From contig JAMXSV010000015.1 of NCBI GenBank assembly GCA_027559495.1, positions 496,001-560,000 on the forward strand: a DNA stretch of 64,000 bases. Direction: 5' to 3'. The DNA comes from Aurifilum marmelostoma (lineage: Eukaryota > Ascomycota > Sordariomycetes > Diaporthales > Cryphonectriaceae). Position 1 is the stretch's first letter. Every line of letters starts with the position of its first letter. A model generated the notes under the pieces. It saw only the letters and a program-made list of their open reading frames with translations. It did not search any database and was not told where the DNA came from. This document shows, in pieces, positions 48,701-59,102 of the stretch. The position numbers and the translations under genes were made by a program.

Positions 48701-49059
48701 AGCTGCAGGGCCAGCTGCACGGGGACGCAGTCATCCTCGCAGAGATTCGGCCAGTCCTTCTTTATCATGCCCAGCACATCGTTGATCTGCCTCTCTGCGT
48801 GCGTCCACTGAGCCTGCTGGGACTGCTGATTGAGCTGCTGGGCTTGTAGGTGTGACCGCGAGGGAGGAGCGCGGAGGGGTAGGGAGGTCTGGGAAGGGGT
48901 CGTGCGTGCGGAGGGGATGCTCGGGGGCGTCGCGTAGCGGTCGCTGCTGCTGTAACCGTCGCCGTAGGGATCATAGTCTTCCTCGCCACTGTTCTTCCGG
49001 CCAAAGCCCCCATAGCCGTTCCCATTGCGGCTGTAGCCGCCACCGTAGCGGTTGGCCAT
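45724..49059 (-). CDS. sec8: Exocyst complex subunit Sec8
   Basis: Exons 46472-49059 and 45724-46402, 1088 residues. An intron of 69 bp (46403-46471, donor GTATGT, branch CTAAC, acceptor ACTAG) has no stop and is a multiple of three, so the unspliced frame reads 1111 residues. Splicing joins TQETVQ to SFDGVVSSYEELAA. The first 85 residues are Gly/Tyr/Ser-rich and disordered. The Sec8 N-terminal region follows (INDVLGMIKKDWPNLCEDDC, LKAIVHDYHQGFNSSIGTFH, LLQTLNELEELRQVPDQLEA), then a long helical-rod domain. Sec8 tethers secretory vesicles at the hyphal tip and septum. Family length (about 1,000-1,100 residues) fits. Plus-strand frames inside are shadows. Confidence 0.95.
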   Translation of the reverse strand: MANRYGGGYSRNGNGYGGFGRKNSGEEDYDPYGDGYSSSDRYATPPSIPSARTTPSQTSLPLRAPPSRSHLQAQQLNQQSQQAQWTHAERQINDVLGMIKKDWPNLCEDDCVPVQLALQLLDTSSVGRAHEYGNFQQTHQYLQDSLKAIVHDYHQGFNSSIGTFHKIQGSIMASQKRVRVLKENLANSKTALCTTDPELKKLYNSSQMYDDLLQTLNELEELRQVPDQLEARISEKRFLTAVEVLQNALRRLRKPELDDIGALSELRSYLANQETALMDILVEELHEHLYLKSPYCQERWQNLAKSQGAFRDDIAESGAVVPFFEVLTGMDLDSPIQEDPGRNPESDTFSYVALLVEALNKLGRLETAVDTIKQRLPVELFSVVNETINEVDHKHPSSLRGVSSGSGGLHIYSNRETQMRADVIYDLLWTLYGKFEAIAEGHRLFHESIKALIRREGGGNNATLLGSFKELWNLYQNEIRSLLHNYVTTDADLYQFNTPQPGATNGRLDAHREHLFKFNEADSKATELVVEFEELDKTIEQAVPGLTAGQIKGGKGDKKAGNRANESRKSTAFTYGSRDQQESYKSLVEPNVFNMSLLLPPTLVFLGRLKNIVPPGSDLATSTLTTFLDNFLVNVFQPQLDETLGKLSDTVFGEADAFQQDADWSQTARRPVFKGATDFFAVVTAFCKMLDTIPHDQALSSLIITQMMRYYDRCFGWYKTLVTKTQEGNTTSQALRASAVMATDNGEIHNTVQKLWTADAVDPDLLDKEVGLFITETNERSLQIGDIIFDRDTISSLCLLYTSMKWLSVKVSSLRHITRNETDSNRSSIPKPGKRRWTLLNDLSKATAEDGPVFLPMTQETVQYVPCRNRQTDDMQHDATNITFTRSFDGVVSSYEELAATSLLTLHMEVRCRIAYSLRVALDPKTAPYLLDQDVKEPDPQIISLNSELVAYDETVVKFLREREVAFIRTGLGLLINSYLVANASKVAPINSRGSGRMQLNILVLQQNLKNIEAGVDLARAANYWALFDQGADAIVTKAKDDAAKATAGEGMDGAVPVGRDPDRFTYDELKALIELCYSEMLASKERGIENNAKRMMGDKLLELSEHMWQS

Positions 49060-49661
49060 GGCGGAGGGAGAGGGGCCCTGGCTGAGGAATCGCCGCCGTA
49101 TGGAAGGGCAGACAGACGCAGGGCTGGGTGCTAACTGTCAGTATTTCGTCTGGGGTGTCGCATGGTCGGTCAACTGGACCGAGAAGCAGCAGCAGCGAAA
49201 GCAGGATGTGCGACAAGGTTGGGAGGAGGAAATGATGGTGCCCAAGATGGAGGGAGGTTGAGAAATCACATTGTACACACTGTAGGTTCAGCAGACATGT
49301 GGACTCGAGTCAGTGGTGTAGCGTCACAGTAGCCCCTCCTGCCCCTGCAGACTAATCCCTAGCAGCTGCAGTCTGCAGTGCTCTCTAGTGCTACTAACGC
49401 GCCCGGGGGACGGAAGGCTGCAGTTGTTTCAGCACTGTTACAGGCAACCTTCTTTTTTTCCCCCAGAACCAGTATCTATCTGCTTCACAGCTCTTACAAA
49501 ACTTCAAATGTTTTCATCTGCTTCCATTGGACGGCCTACTTCTGAACCTTTTACCTCCTTTTCCTTTTCAAAGATCTTTGAATTATTCATATCTAATACC
49601 GACAGAGGTACGATTACTAGGCAATAATGCCTCTCTCTTCGCTTTTATCTACTGAAGCTGC
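49060..49661. other. Intergenic between sec8 and the phosphatase gene; no gene seen
   Basis: The sec8 promoter and the phosphatase 3' end. A T run/pyrimidine stretch lies at 49451-49466. No frame resembles a gene. Confidence 0.6.
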
Positions 49662-51351
49662 TCAATAAGGCGACAACTCCTGCAGCCACGGGCTCGTCAG
49701 ATCCGTGTAAAAGCTTGCGCCTGCCACGGTAGTCGGGGCGCCAGCGGTCGTGACATTGCAGTTCTCTGTCCAGCTCCCTTCGGAAGCATATTTGGACGAG
49801 ATGTACTCGGCATAGTCACTCAACAGACACGACCCTCCAGGGCCGTCATGGCACGAAGGCAGCGTGTACACGGCGTCGTTCAGCTTGATCCGGACATACG
49901 TCGCGTTCGTGCTGCTGCCTCCTGTGGTGGTGGTGTTGGCATACCGAGATTGGAGGATAGTGCTTGTGCTGTTAGTTGTGCCATTGGCTCCCGCAGCACC
50001 AACGGCGCAGTTCAACCTCTCGAACGCGATGGTGCCCCTCATGGTAACAAAGTGCGAGGCGATGAAGAGGCGGTCGGGGTTCATCTCGGTGCCGGAAAAC
50101 TCAGTCTCGTTGTCAAAGACGCCACTGGCCGTGATGAGCTCCACAAGCTGGCCGTCGTTGAGGAAGGTGACCAGCAGATCTGGGAGGGTGAAGGCGCTGC
50201 CGTCCGCAGCAGTGCCGTTGATCCCAGGGCCCTCCTGCAAGAGACCGACGAGGGCGTTCAGGTAGGGCATCATCATGGTCTGCTCAAGATCCGTGCCCGG
50301 GCCTAGTCCATACCAGTACCTGATGTCGTTCGCATACTCATACTGCTGAAGCTCGTAGTCGGTGAAGACATTGCACCAGGGCGAGAGCCGACCGGTGATC
50401 TGGGACTCGAAGCTGCTCGGTGTTATTTATGCTGATTTCTGACAAGGCTAGAGACAAGAAGAAGACATGGAGCACCCACCCACAAAGGTACGGCATCTGC
50501 GAGATGTCGTTTGACTCAAAGGTAAAGTTGCCCTCGATCAGGGTCTGCAGACGCTCCTGGATGGGCGGGATGTACACGGCTGCCCACTCGGTCGCATAGT
50601 CGCCTCCCGACGAGTCGTAAAAGTTGGGGCACTGGTCCGACGGCGAGAGCGAGTTACCAATGTTGCCCGTATACCCGGTGGAGGTGACAGAGACAACACT
50701 GCCGTACTCGGCGGCTGTGTAGCCGAGGAAGCCCTGGACAAAGAACTTGGCCGTCTGCAGCACGCGCGTGTAGTTGTTGGCCCACACCAAGAAATCGTCG
50801 CCGTCGTTGTAGAGCTGCGGGTACCGGGTGCGGAGGGTATAGCCCAGGTCGTGGGCCTCCTTGGCGCCCGTGGGAGACTCCATGGACATCTGCAGGTCGA
50901 CGTTGGTCAGGACGGTCTGCCAGTCCTTCATGAAGGACAGAGCCCCCCTTGGGCGTGTAGTTGCCCGAGGAGAAGCGATCCTGCATATCGACCCAGCCCG
51001 CATAGGCGCTCGAGTCGGGATACCGTGAGCCGTGCCGTGAGATGTACGCGGCCTGGTCCACGTAGCAGTTCTCTGGTGTACTTGGCGATATGCCATAGAC
51101 ATTGGGGCCTGCGTATATGTCATTAGCATACAGCCTTTTGGCTGACAGACTCATGCTGTGCTTTGTGGAAGAAAGTGGGCTTTTTTCCCCTCACCAGCAA
51201 AGTAAGGGCTGTTGGCGCCGAGCCATTTCAGAGGCTCAGAGGCAGACTCGCTGGCTGGATGGTTGATATCATTAGCCGGCGCGAGCATCTGCGCCGCCAT
51301 CACCACGCCCACCAGGGCCAAGGAGGACCCCAGAGTTGTTGTACTGGGCAT
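49662..51351 (-). CDS. Secreted histidine acid phosphatase (phytase/PHO type), one frameshift
   Basis: Exons 51195-51351, 50480-51108 and 49662-50412, 511 residues after removing one C from the six-C run at 50943-50948. That restores YTPKGALSFMKDW. The N-terminus is a signal peptide (LGSSLALVGVVMAA). The catalytic RHGxRxP motif is present as RHGSRYP (residues 77-83). The C-terminal half has the family block PDRLFIASHFVTMRGTIAFE and a Cys-containing end like fungal phytase B (LPSCHDGPGGSCLLSDYAEY). The second catalytic element, normally His-Asp, reads Asn-Asp (TFLNDGQL, residues 347-348). The Asp proton donor is kept. Expected role: extracellular release of phosphate from phosphomonoesters. 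Substrate (phytate or general) cannot be told. It is divergent from the Zn2Cys6 gene. The third exon junction (CGG-GTGGGT donor; GAGCAG acceptor) was chosen to join LCG to FESQITG. Confidence 0.87.
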
Positions 51352-52444
51352 GATTGCGGTCTTATGTTAAGACGAGAATGAGACTCGGACCTGGGGACGG
51401 GTATGGACACTTGAAGGTGACGGGCGTGGCCATCAAAACTCATCAGGGCCGTCAAACCCAGCACTCTGGGGTCCGGGCTTATAATATATACTCATGCAGC
51501 TTCTCACCGACGTCCATACACATTGCCTGATCGCCATGCGTGCCATGCACACACGAATCACTCTTCGTCGGTGGGCCAGGTCGCATGGTGGGTTCGGTAA
51601 ACTCGGCGAGGATGGCCGCGGGCATGAATCCCACATTGGGCGTAGGAACTCAACCGATCGATTTTCCAGGCGGTCTTGGGAAGCGTTGTAATCACTGCAA
51701 CTATAAGTCGCCACGGGAACACGTGCAAGCAGTTAAGCCGTTTGGTTTGACCGTTGATGGTACGTAGTTGGGGTGGCCCTCCCGCTCCGGAGATTGGAAT
51801 GGGTCCATACCTTGCTGGCCACCCCTGAACCATGCCCTGTATGTACTGAAGGGGAGAGGCCCTCAGCTGTACTATTCAGGGCCTGCTGTAGGTTGACTCG
51901 AATAGTGAAGATCCGACGATGATCCAATTGACAACGATTCTCTTGTGACAAGGGTCTGAGGCTGCAGTCTGGAGTCATGGTAACTGTTGAGATAATTTCT
52001 ATTGTAATCTTGGTTCAGTCTGAGAATTGAATATGAAGTCAAGTATTAGCTGAACTAGCAGCTATATAGCACGCGGTACTGAATATCGAAGTACTGGTTG
52101 ATATATACCGGCAGGCCTGAGTCGACAGGTATATGTACTCTATTTTCAAGTTTCTAATCAAATACATTACCCTATGCCATCTTTCCTTTCATCTGCACTG
52201 ATTGAAATCAGTAAATCATATAAATAATACCTACAGCACACACGGCTTTATATACTTGTGACGCATTGTCGTCGGAAATGCAGACTGCTAAGACTAGTCG
52301 GCGGAAGTCCTCCGGAACCGAGCCGGGAGCTCTGCTCTAAGCCCCGTAAGTACCTACTTGCGCTTCCATCGGGTGGCCTCATGCAATGCTCGCAGTAATC
52401 ACACACCCGAATATAACATACCTTTACCAGATTGAGCACCCACG
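51352..52444. other. 1.1-kb divergent region between phosphatase and Zn2Cys6 genes; no gene seen
   Basis: AT-rich from about 51980 to 52250. It must contain both promoters, and the sequence TATATAC occurs at about 52108. No coding frame is supported. Confidence 0.55.
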
Positions 52445-53828
52445 ATGAACCAGGTTCAGGGCAACCGTTCCGCAAAGCGAGCATCAGCTCCACGGAAGAA
52501 AGCCTGTCAGGCTTGCACGGTCGCCAGAGCTCGCTGCGACCAGGTGCGCCCCAGCTGCTCGAGATGCGCGGACAGACAGATACAATGCGAGTACTTGGCC
52601 CCGGCAGCAGCAGGCGCTCGCGTCCAGAGGGCAGCCTGGCCGTCGGTTTCCCCTCCACCAGCAGCAGCAGTAGCAGCAGTAGCAGCAGCAGCAGCAGGAG
52701 ATTCTCAGGATGGCCTTGCTGGACCGTCGAGCCTATGCTCTCCATCGCTGTCACTGCTGACCTCTCATGACTCTCTTGCTGAAGGCAAGGCGCCTGCTCA
52801 CAGCTGTATAAACGACATGGCTGTCTTCGATGATACGACTGCAGCGCTTCTTGCACCCCCTAGATGTGTCGCGGATCAGGGATCGCTGGCTAGACTACTA
52901 TTTCACGCCAACGACGAAGCAGATCAAAGAGTACCCAGCACGTATCATGGCACTGATGTCGAGGACACTCTTGGCGTACCCGACAATGTGGATACGTAAC
53001 CAGTCCCACGTGCCGCCCTTCGTACATGCAGCTCAGTGCTGCAACCGGGAGGGAGTCATGCCAGAAGCTCTCGCCAACTGCCTCAGCCTCCTGCGATTCT
53101 GCCAGAATGCAACCGTCGGGAGCGAGGAGCTCGTCCGGGATAGCATCCTCAGGGAGATGGGCCGGCTGGCGGCTGTCGTGGGCGAGGACGTGCAGGGCCA
53201 CCAGACACTAGAGCAGCACCTCTCGTGTCTCTCGGCGCTGCAGGCCTATCTGCTGCTGTGCTTGTACTCGTACGCCGCGGCCAAGACGCGACCCAGCCTT
53301 GACATCTTCAGGCCAGACCTGATCTCGACGCTGCACGACCTGGCCTCCAGGGTCTCGGCAGCAGGTGTGCTCTGCCCGGAGGAGCTCGGCGGTGCTGCCT
53401 CGTCATCCGCCCATGGGACATCGTCGCCGCCACGATGGGAGAGCTGGATCATTGCCGAATCCAGGAGAAGGTCCCTCTTCTGCGCGTACATGTTTGAGGA
53501 TATCTACAATTATGAGACGCAGTCTGCCACGTATCTGGCGGACGAGCTTGCTCCGCTGCTGGCTCCCGGCTCCAAGTGGCTGTGGCAGGCCCGCGATAGA
53601 AGCTCGTTCAAGGAAGAGTATATGGATTGGGCGAAGGCCTGGGGTGGGCAGAGAGGACTTGCCATATCTGAGTTGTGGCCTGGTGAGGTTGGAGGGGAGA
53701 ATGGTGATGAGGCCATGATGGTGCAGCGGGCACAGGAGAGAAGGGATAGAATATCAAGGTGGACTGAAAGTGTTGATGAGTTTGGAATGTTGATATTGGC
53801 TGTGTGTACAGCGACCCACAATCCGTGA
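52445..53828 (+). CDS. Zn2Cys6 (fungal-type) transcription factor, one frameshift
   Basis: Intronless, 460 residues after removing one C from the five-C run at 52856-52860; the span is 3n+1. The binuclear zinc cluster is complete near residues 20-47: C-x2-C-x6-C-x6-C-x2-C-x6-C (CQACTVARARC..CSRCADRQIQC), preceded by a basic stretch (AKRASAPRKKA). An Ala-rich linker from a GCA/CAG tract follows. The region downstream of the shift (DVSRIRDRWLDYYF, ARIMALMSRTLLAYP, SLLRFCQNA, LEQHLSCLSALQAYLLLCLY, RRSLFCAYMFEDIYN) is helical and typical of the middle region of this class. It is a nuclear regulator of unknown target. The divergent phosphatase gene is a neighbour but not proof of control. Without the shift the protein would end at 184 residues, keeping only the DNA-binding part. 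Confidence 0.85.
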
Positions 53829-54266
53829 ACCACCTTGATCATGAAACGGAAAGAAAAGAAAATACAAGCTCAGAAGCTGGATGGGACGAGATAAAGTGAG
53901 ATGCAGAATATAGCTGCAGTCAGGAAGGAAATGATCCGGAGACAATTACAGGCCCTGTAGCAGACAGCCACAGGTTTGACTCGGCACAGCAGGGTGCTAT
54001 TGCAGAAGTGCGCACAGGCCACACAGGGCCTATTTGGGCCATCTCTAGCCCCAACACGCTACGCGTCAATGCCCTACCAGAACCCCTCCAAATAATTCAG
54101 GGCCTGAGTTGGCTCTTCCAGACGACAAAAAAGGGCAGCACCTCAATCTGGACAACACTCTCCCCCAACACAAATGCAGTGCTTGACCCAGCGCAGCAGG
54201 TCACATGGAACCCCATATTGATCTGTATCTCTTTTGGTATTTTCACAACAGCAGCGCCACCTGAAT
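53829..54266. other. Intergenic between Zn2Cys6 gene and rai1; no gene seen
   Basis: 438 bp, probably the 3' end of the regulator and the rai1 promoter. An alternative rai1 start at 54234 lies at its right edge. Confidence 0.6.
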
Positions 54267-56094
54267 ATGGCACACTCATTCTCGATACAGCCTGTGGGCC
54301 GATTTGCCAGGCCCAGTGAGGCTGTCAAGCGGCCAAAGGTATGTGTACTGTATACAGAACAAGCCTGCCAGGGCCAATCCCTTTCTACAGGATACAAAAC
54401 ACCATTCTTTGTCATAATAGCTGACCATAGCCATATTGGATAGGAATTTGCATGTTTCTCGTATGACGATGAGCACAAGTTCCATCTCGGCGACCAGTCC
54501 ATGAGGTGGTACTACAACCCTGAGCTGGGCGTGGATCTATCTAAGGGATTCGAGAAGTTCATCAAGCATGATGACAGCGTCGATGAGCATTTGGACAGTC
54601 TGTTGAAGACAATCATGGACCATGAGAAGCAGACAGGCAAGAAGATTGATGCCAACATAGTGTCCTGGCGTGGGTGTCTCACCAAGGTGAGTAAGATGTC
54701 AATGCTCATGTTTGTTCAGTGAACGTGGTGAATCTGATGAGACTGGCAGATTATGGCGAGCCCCTTTGAGGATCGAGATGGGTATAGTGACCACCCTCTG
54801 CTATTGACAACAACGACAAAAAAAAATGCTGACTGTTCCCAACAGTTTTGAGTTGAATGCTACCTTGTACCAAGTACGCCCTCCTCTTGATCTCTTCTGG
54901 CCATTGACAATATGAACTGACTGATGTGAAGGGCTGCCTGTATGAAACCCTGAAAACCCACTCGCCACTATTGATCATGCAAGAGCTGACCCAGTCCACC
55001 AGTTTCATTGAGGAGAACCATGCCTACCGCATGGATTCTCAGAAACAACAAGCAGCCCAGCCATGGAGAGGGCCAATACCACAAGAAAAGATGGCGTTCT
55101 GGGGTATGGCCATTGCCAGCAGCCTATGTTCCTTTGCATCCAGGTTTTATTGACTATGGATGAACAACAGGCTACAAATTCGAGACTCTCGCAACACTGC
55201 CCGCTCCATGGGGCCAGACATCCCGCGATTACATCGAAGGCCGTGTCAACGAGACTGTCAACAACGAGGCCCAATACTGTTCTGTAGTGCGAACGGGTGT
55301 AGGCAGGACTATTCTCTGCCTCGGCGGTGAAGTCGATGCCAGTGAGTTCCCTCCTCGCCCAACCCCGCCGCTTCGCACAGCACACACATACTGACCAAAA
55401 GACCTCGTCGTGACAAGTCTGGGACTCGAAACCCCGCAAGCAAGGCGACCCAACCAAGTGGGTGGAGCTCAAGACCTCAGCCGAGATCCGCAACGACCGT
55501 GACTACGACAACTTCGAGCGCAAGCTGCTCAAGTTCTGGATCCAGTCGTTCCTGCTGGGCGTGCCCAAGATCATAGTCGGCTTCCGCTCCCGGGATGGCG
55601 TCCTCCTCAAGGCCGAGGAGATCGACGTCGAGGGCATCCCGAACACGGTGGCGCAGCGGAACCGTCGCTGGGATGGGAACGTGTGCATCAACTTCGCGGC
55701 GGACTTTCTGGAATGTGAGTTTGACGGACATGCTTGATGCGATGGCATGCTTGGTTACGTGACGCTGACTGGGTTCTTTCTTCTTTGCTCTCTTTGCCAC
55801 AGGGCTGCGCACCACGATTGATGACGAGGGCGTCTGGAGAATACGACGGCGTGCGAGAGACGCCCATATCGAGGTGTTCAGGACCCAAGAGGACACTGTT
55901 CATGGCAGAATCCTCACTGAAGACTTCATCAAGTAAGTTTCTGGAAGAAGCTTCGGGATTCCTATAGTCTCTTGAAGGCGACCAGCTTGCTAACGCCGAA
56001 GCTCAAAAACAGTCACCGCATCAAGCTATCCCTACCCCAGATGGCCGCGCCTGATGACGGTCAGGACGATGAGGTGGAAACAGCAGCAGCATGA
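54267..56094 (+). CDS. rai1: Rai1/DXO-family decapping nuclease
   Basis: Nine exons: 54267-54338, 54444-54686, 54750-54781, 54846-54873, 54932-55103, 55171-55341, 55418-55714, 55803-55932 and 56013-56094; 408 residues, near the family length. It starts MAHSFSIQPVGRFARP, a classic Rai1 N-terminus; ATG 54234 would add 11 residues. Diagnostic segments are NIVSWRGCLTKIMASPFEDR, WGQTSRDYIEGRVNETVNNE, the metal-binding GEVDA (exon 6 end) and WVELKTSAEI (exon 7), then KFWIQSFLLGVPKIIVGFR. Rai1 partners the 5'-3' exonuclease Rat1 and removes incomplete, NAD- or unmethylated caps in nuclear RNA quality control and termination. The exon 6/7 junction (GCC-A|TC-TGG, giving DAIWDSKP) was set by homology because nearer AG sites break the frame. 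Two exons are about 30 nt. Confidence 0.93.
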
Positions 56095-56869
56095 CCGACA
56101 GGTGGTCTAAGCGTTCTCCTTCAAGAGTTAGCAAGTCACTACTACTGAAACACTGCCCACCTTGATCATAGAGCCGTGGGCACCTTGGTTTTGCCTTTGG
56201 AAACCAAACCCTAGTGAATTACAATGATACCTCCTTGATGCCGTCTATGTACCTAAAGGCCCTGTCTCTTTCGCCAACGCCAGGCTGAAGGAAGAATGCA
56301 GAATGAATATACAAACAAGAGAAGGATGTCCACATTGAAAGGGAGAAAAAAAAAAAAACAAAAAACAACAAACGCTTCGCTCCATCCGATTCACCTTCAG
56401 AAACTCTCCAGGGTAATCTCCAAGACAACAGAACCCACCATCTTTCTCATCCAACCATCATCTTTCAGCGCATACTCCCGATCGTCATCGTATGGAGGTG
56501 TTGTGTCGTTGCCGAGTCATTCGTCAATGTGCTCGTTTAACTGCGCATCATCTCTGAGATCATGGGCGCCCATGCTCGACAGGCATCTCCACAAGCCAGC
56601 ACGAGATCCTGTCCACCTGTCCGGAAGAAGTGACTGGCCCCCCAGGCAGACGATCCAAGGCTAAAGAATGATGCGAAAACCATATTCCAAGAAAGTTCGA
56701 GTTGGCTTGTTTCGGCGCAGAGTCTATACCGAGGTATGGGAATCTGAGTCACATGATTCGGACGCCATCGATAGCCGGGAACAGCAGGAGAGGAAAAGAA
56801 AAAAAGGATCCAGCGGGTAGAAAGGATGTGATGGAAAAACACAACAACGTCGTAGCAGAATGCGTCTTA
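56095..56869. other. Convergent 3' region between rai1 and the kinase gene; no gene seen
   Basis: 775 bp with an A-rich run (56345-56370) and AGGAAAAGAAAAAAAGG near 56791. Only short frames, none convincing. Confidence 0.6.
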
Positions 56870-59102
56870 TTAATGACCGTTGGAGACCCCAGGCCAGCGC
56901 ATCTGCAGACCGCCGACCCAGCGGCTATAGAGCTGCTCGGACAGCTGCTTGCAGTGCTCCATGCCAGGCATAGCCTCGCGGCCCGGGAAGCGCGCCTCGA
57001 GGGCGGCCCTCTCGAGCTCGCGCAGCCTGCTCTCGTCCGACTTGGCGGCGCCGCCCCTCGACGGCGTGGCCGGGGCGCTCTCGGGGACTGCGCTGTCTCG
57101 GCGCCTGCGGTTGGCGGGCCTTGCTGGGCTGTTGGGCGCCGAGAGCTGCTTGTTCATGTTGATCACGGTGCCGTAAGTGAAGCCCTCGGGGGCCTTCTGC
57201 AGGACGGGGCTCTTCATGATGGCCGGGGCGAGCTTTCTGTCCTTGGCCATGGCGAAGACGAGGCCCTGCATCAGCTGGTAGGCGCCTTCGGGGTCGACAG
57301 AGTCGAGATTCTCAAAGGCTTCTGTCAGCTGGGCGAGGGCCTCCCGCTTCTTGGTGCCTGAGGTCTGCGCGTAGACTTCTGCCAGCGTGGGCTCGAGGGC
57401 CTTGGTGTACAGCCTGTGGCCAAGTACGGCCTCCTTGCTGGCCAGCTCAGGGGTGGAGGTCTGTTTGCGGGGATCACGGTTCTCGGCGTTGGACCCCCCA
57501 GACGTGGTCGTGCTGGTCGACTGCCCAGACGACTCCGAGTCTCCCGATGGGACCCGGCTGAAGGGGCGTGCAGAAGAACCCATATTACCATACGACATGT
57601 CCATCTGCAGGGGCTGGCGAGCGATGACCGATGACCGTGGTGAGCCGTTGCCGTCGACCTGCACAATCGAGCGCCGTCGCTCGAGGAGGCCAGAGACCTG
57701 TCGGACTGTGGTCTTCCGCATCGTAGTGGGCGCAGGCGAGACCTCGATGAGTGGTGCATCTTTGAGGTCCACTTTTCGCATCTCGAGGTTCTCTGCCGTG
57801 GGCGAGGGCGTTCGTTTCTTGGGTACATCCCTGGGGTCCACTTTTCGCATCTCTGGTTGCTCTGTGATGGGGGGTGAGGGGGTTCGCTTTTTAGGCATGT
57901 CCTTGGATACGTCCTTGGCTGGCGGCGGCGCGATTGACTTGACCGTGTCAAAGGTCCACTCTTCCGAGTCGTCCCGGTGCGAAAGGGTCTGCAGTGTCTC
58001 TTGGTAGTAGACGGGGTGCAGCCTTCTGGTCTGCTGGGCATCAAACATGTGCTTGCGGTCGATGAGCTCCTGCAGCGCGTCGACCTTGCCCGCCGTCGAG
58101 ATGAACTTGTGCTTCAGCAGCTCCTTGGCGGTCGGCCGGAGGTCTGGGTCCTTGTTCAGACACCGTGCCACAAAGTCCTTGAAGTACTTGCTGAAGGGAC
58201 CCTCGAGCTTGGGCGCGGGATTCTTGGGGATGTGAAAGAGGACCTTCATCGGGTGGATGTTTGCCAGCGGGGGTTCACCGTTGGCCATCTCCATTGCCGT
58301 GATCGCCAGCGACCAGATATCGGCCTTGAAGCCGTAGCCGGCCTGCTCAATCACCTCTGGTGCCATCCAGAAGGGTGTGCCTACGAAGGTATTGCGCTGC
58401 GACTTGATGTTGGTGAGCTGGGCAGCAACGCCAAAGTCGGCCAGCTTCACCTTGCCGTTCTCCGCGAGAAGGACATTGGCCGCCTTAATGTCGCGGTGGA
58501 TCTTGCCCTCGGCGTGGAGGTACTCGAGGCCCAGCAGCAGCTCGCGGCAGATGATGGCGATGTTGGCCTCCTCGAAGTTGCCAGCTTTAAGCTGTGCCGA
58601 AAAGTCAGTACACGAGGACAGCGACGGGGGAAACATGCATGACAGGAGACGAACCAGGTCGAGACATGAGCCTCCGCCGAGAAACTCCATGACGATCCAT
58701 AGCTTGTGCCCTCGCAGGAAGCTCGCCTTGTACTGGGTGACAAAGGGGCTCGCGCACGTGCTGAGGACCGAGATCTCCTGCTGGATCTCGAGGATATCAT
58801 CATCGCTGGACTCGAGGTCAATCTAGTTTTGTTTCTGTCAGTCAATCTCTGCTCTGGTGTTGGGAATCGACGGGCTCATGGGGAAACATGACATACATGT
58901 TTGATGGCAACCACATCGCCTGTTGCCTTCTCGATGCCCTTGTACACCACACCAAAGCTGCCGCCTGGATTTTTGAGAATTGATCAAATCAGCCTGCCTG
59001 TTCTACATGATTGAAGGGCTGAGAATGACCAGGCGGGCGTAGAAACTCACGTCCCAGCTCCTCCAGGACCTCGTAGTGACTGGCGATATCCTCATCCGCC
59101 AT
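56870..59102 (-). CDS. Germinal-centre/Ste20-family protein kinase (Sid1/Kic1/Nak1-like)
   Basis: Exons 59051-59102, 58897-58964, 58655-58822 and 56870-58591, 669 residues. The kinase domain is N-terminal with all catalytic elements: GRGSFGVV loop (17-24), VAIK lysine (39), HRDIKAAN, DFG and the Ste20 signature GTPFWMAPEVIEQ. Intron 3 (58592-58654, donor GTTCGT, acceptor CACAG) is 63 bp, stopless and in frame; splicing gives CLDLLKAGNF. The middle is disordered, with a repeated [PD]xxPKKRTPSP / EMRKVD unit. The C-terminal third (LYTKALEPTLAEVYAQ...LMQGLVFAMAKDRKLAP) is helical. Domain order is that of GCK-III kinases, which act in the septation initiation network (Sid1) or in polarity/NDR pathways (Kic1, Nak1/POD6). 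Which orthologue cannot be settled by eye. It is divergent from cyk3. Confidence 0.88.

Noticed and set aside
48196..48849. 217-codon plus-strand frame opposite sec8
   Set aside because: Leucine-rich antisense shadow of a helical coding region.
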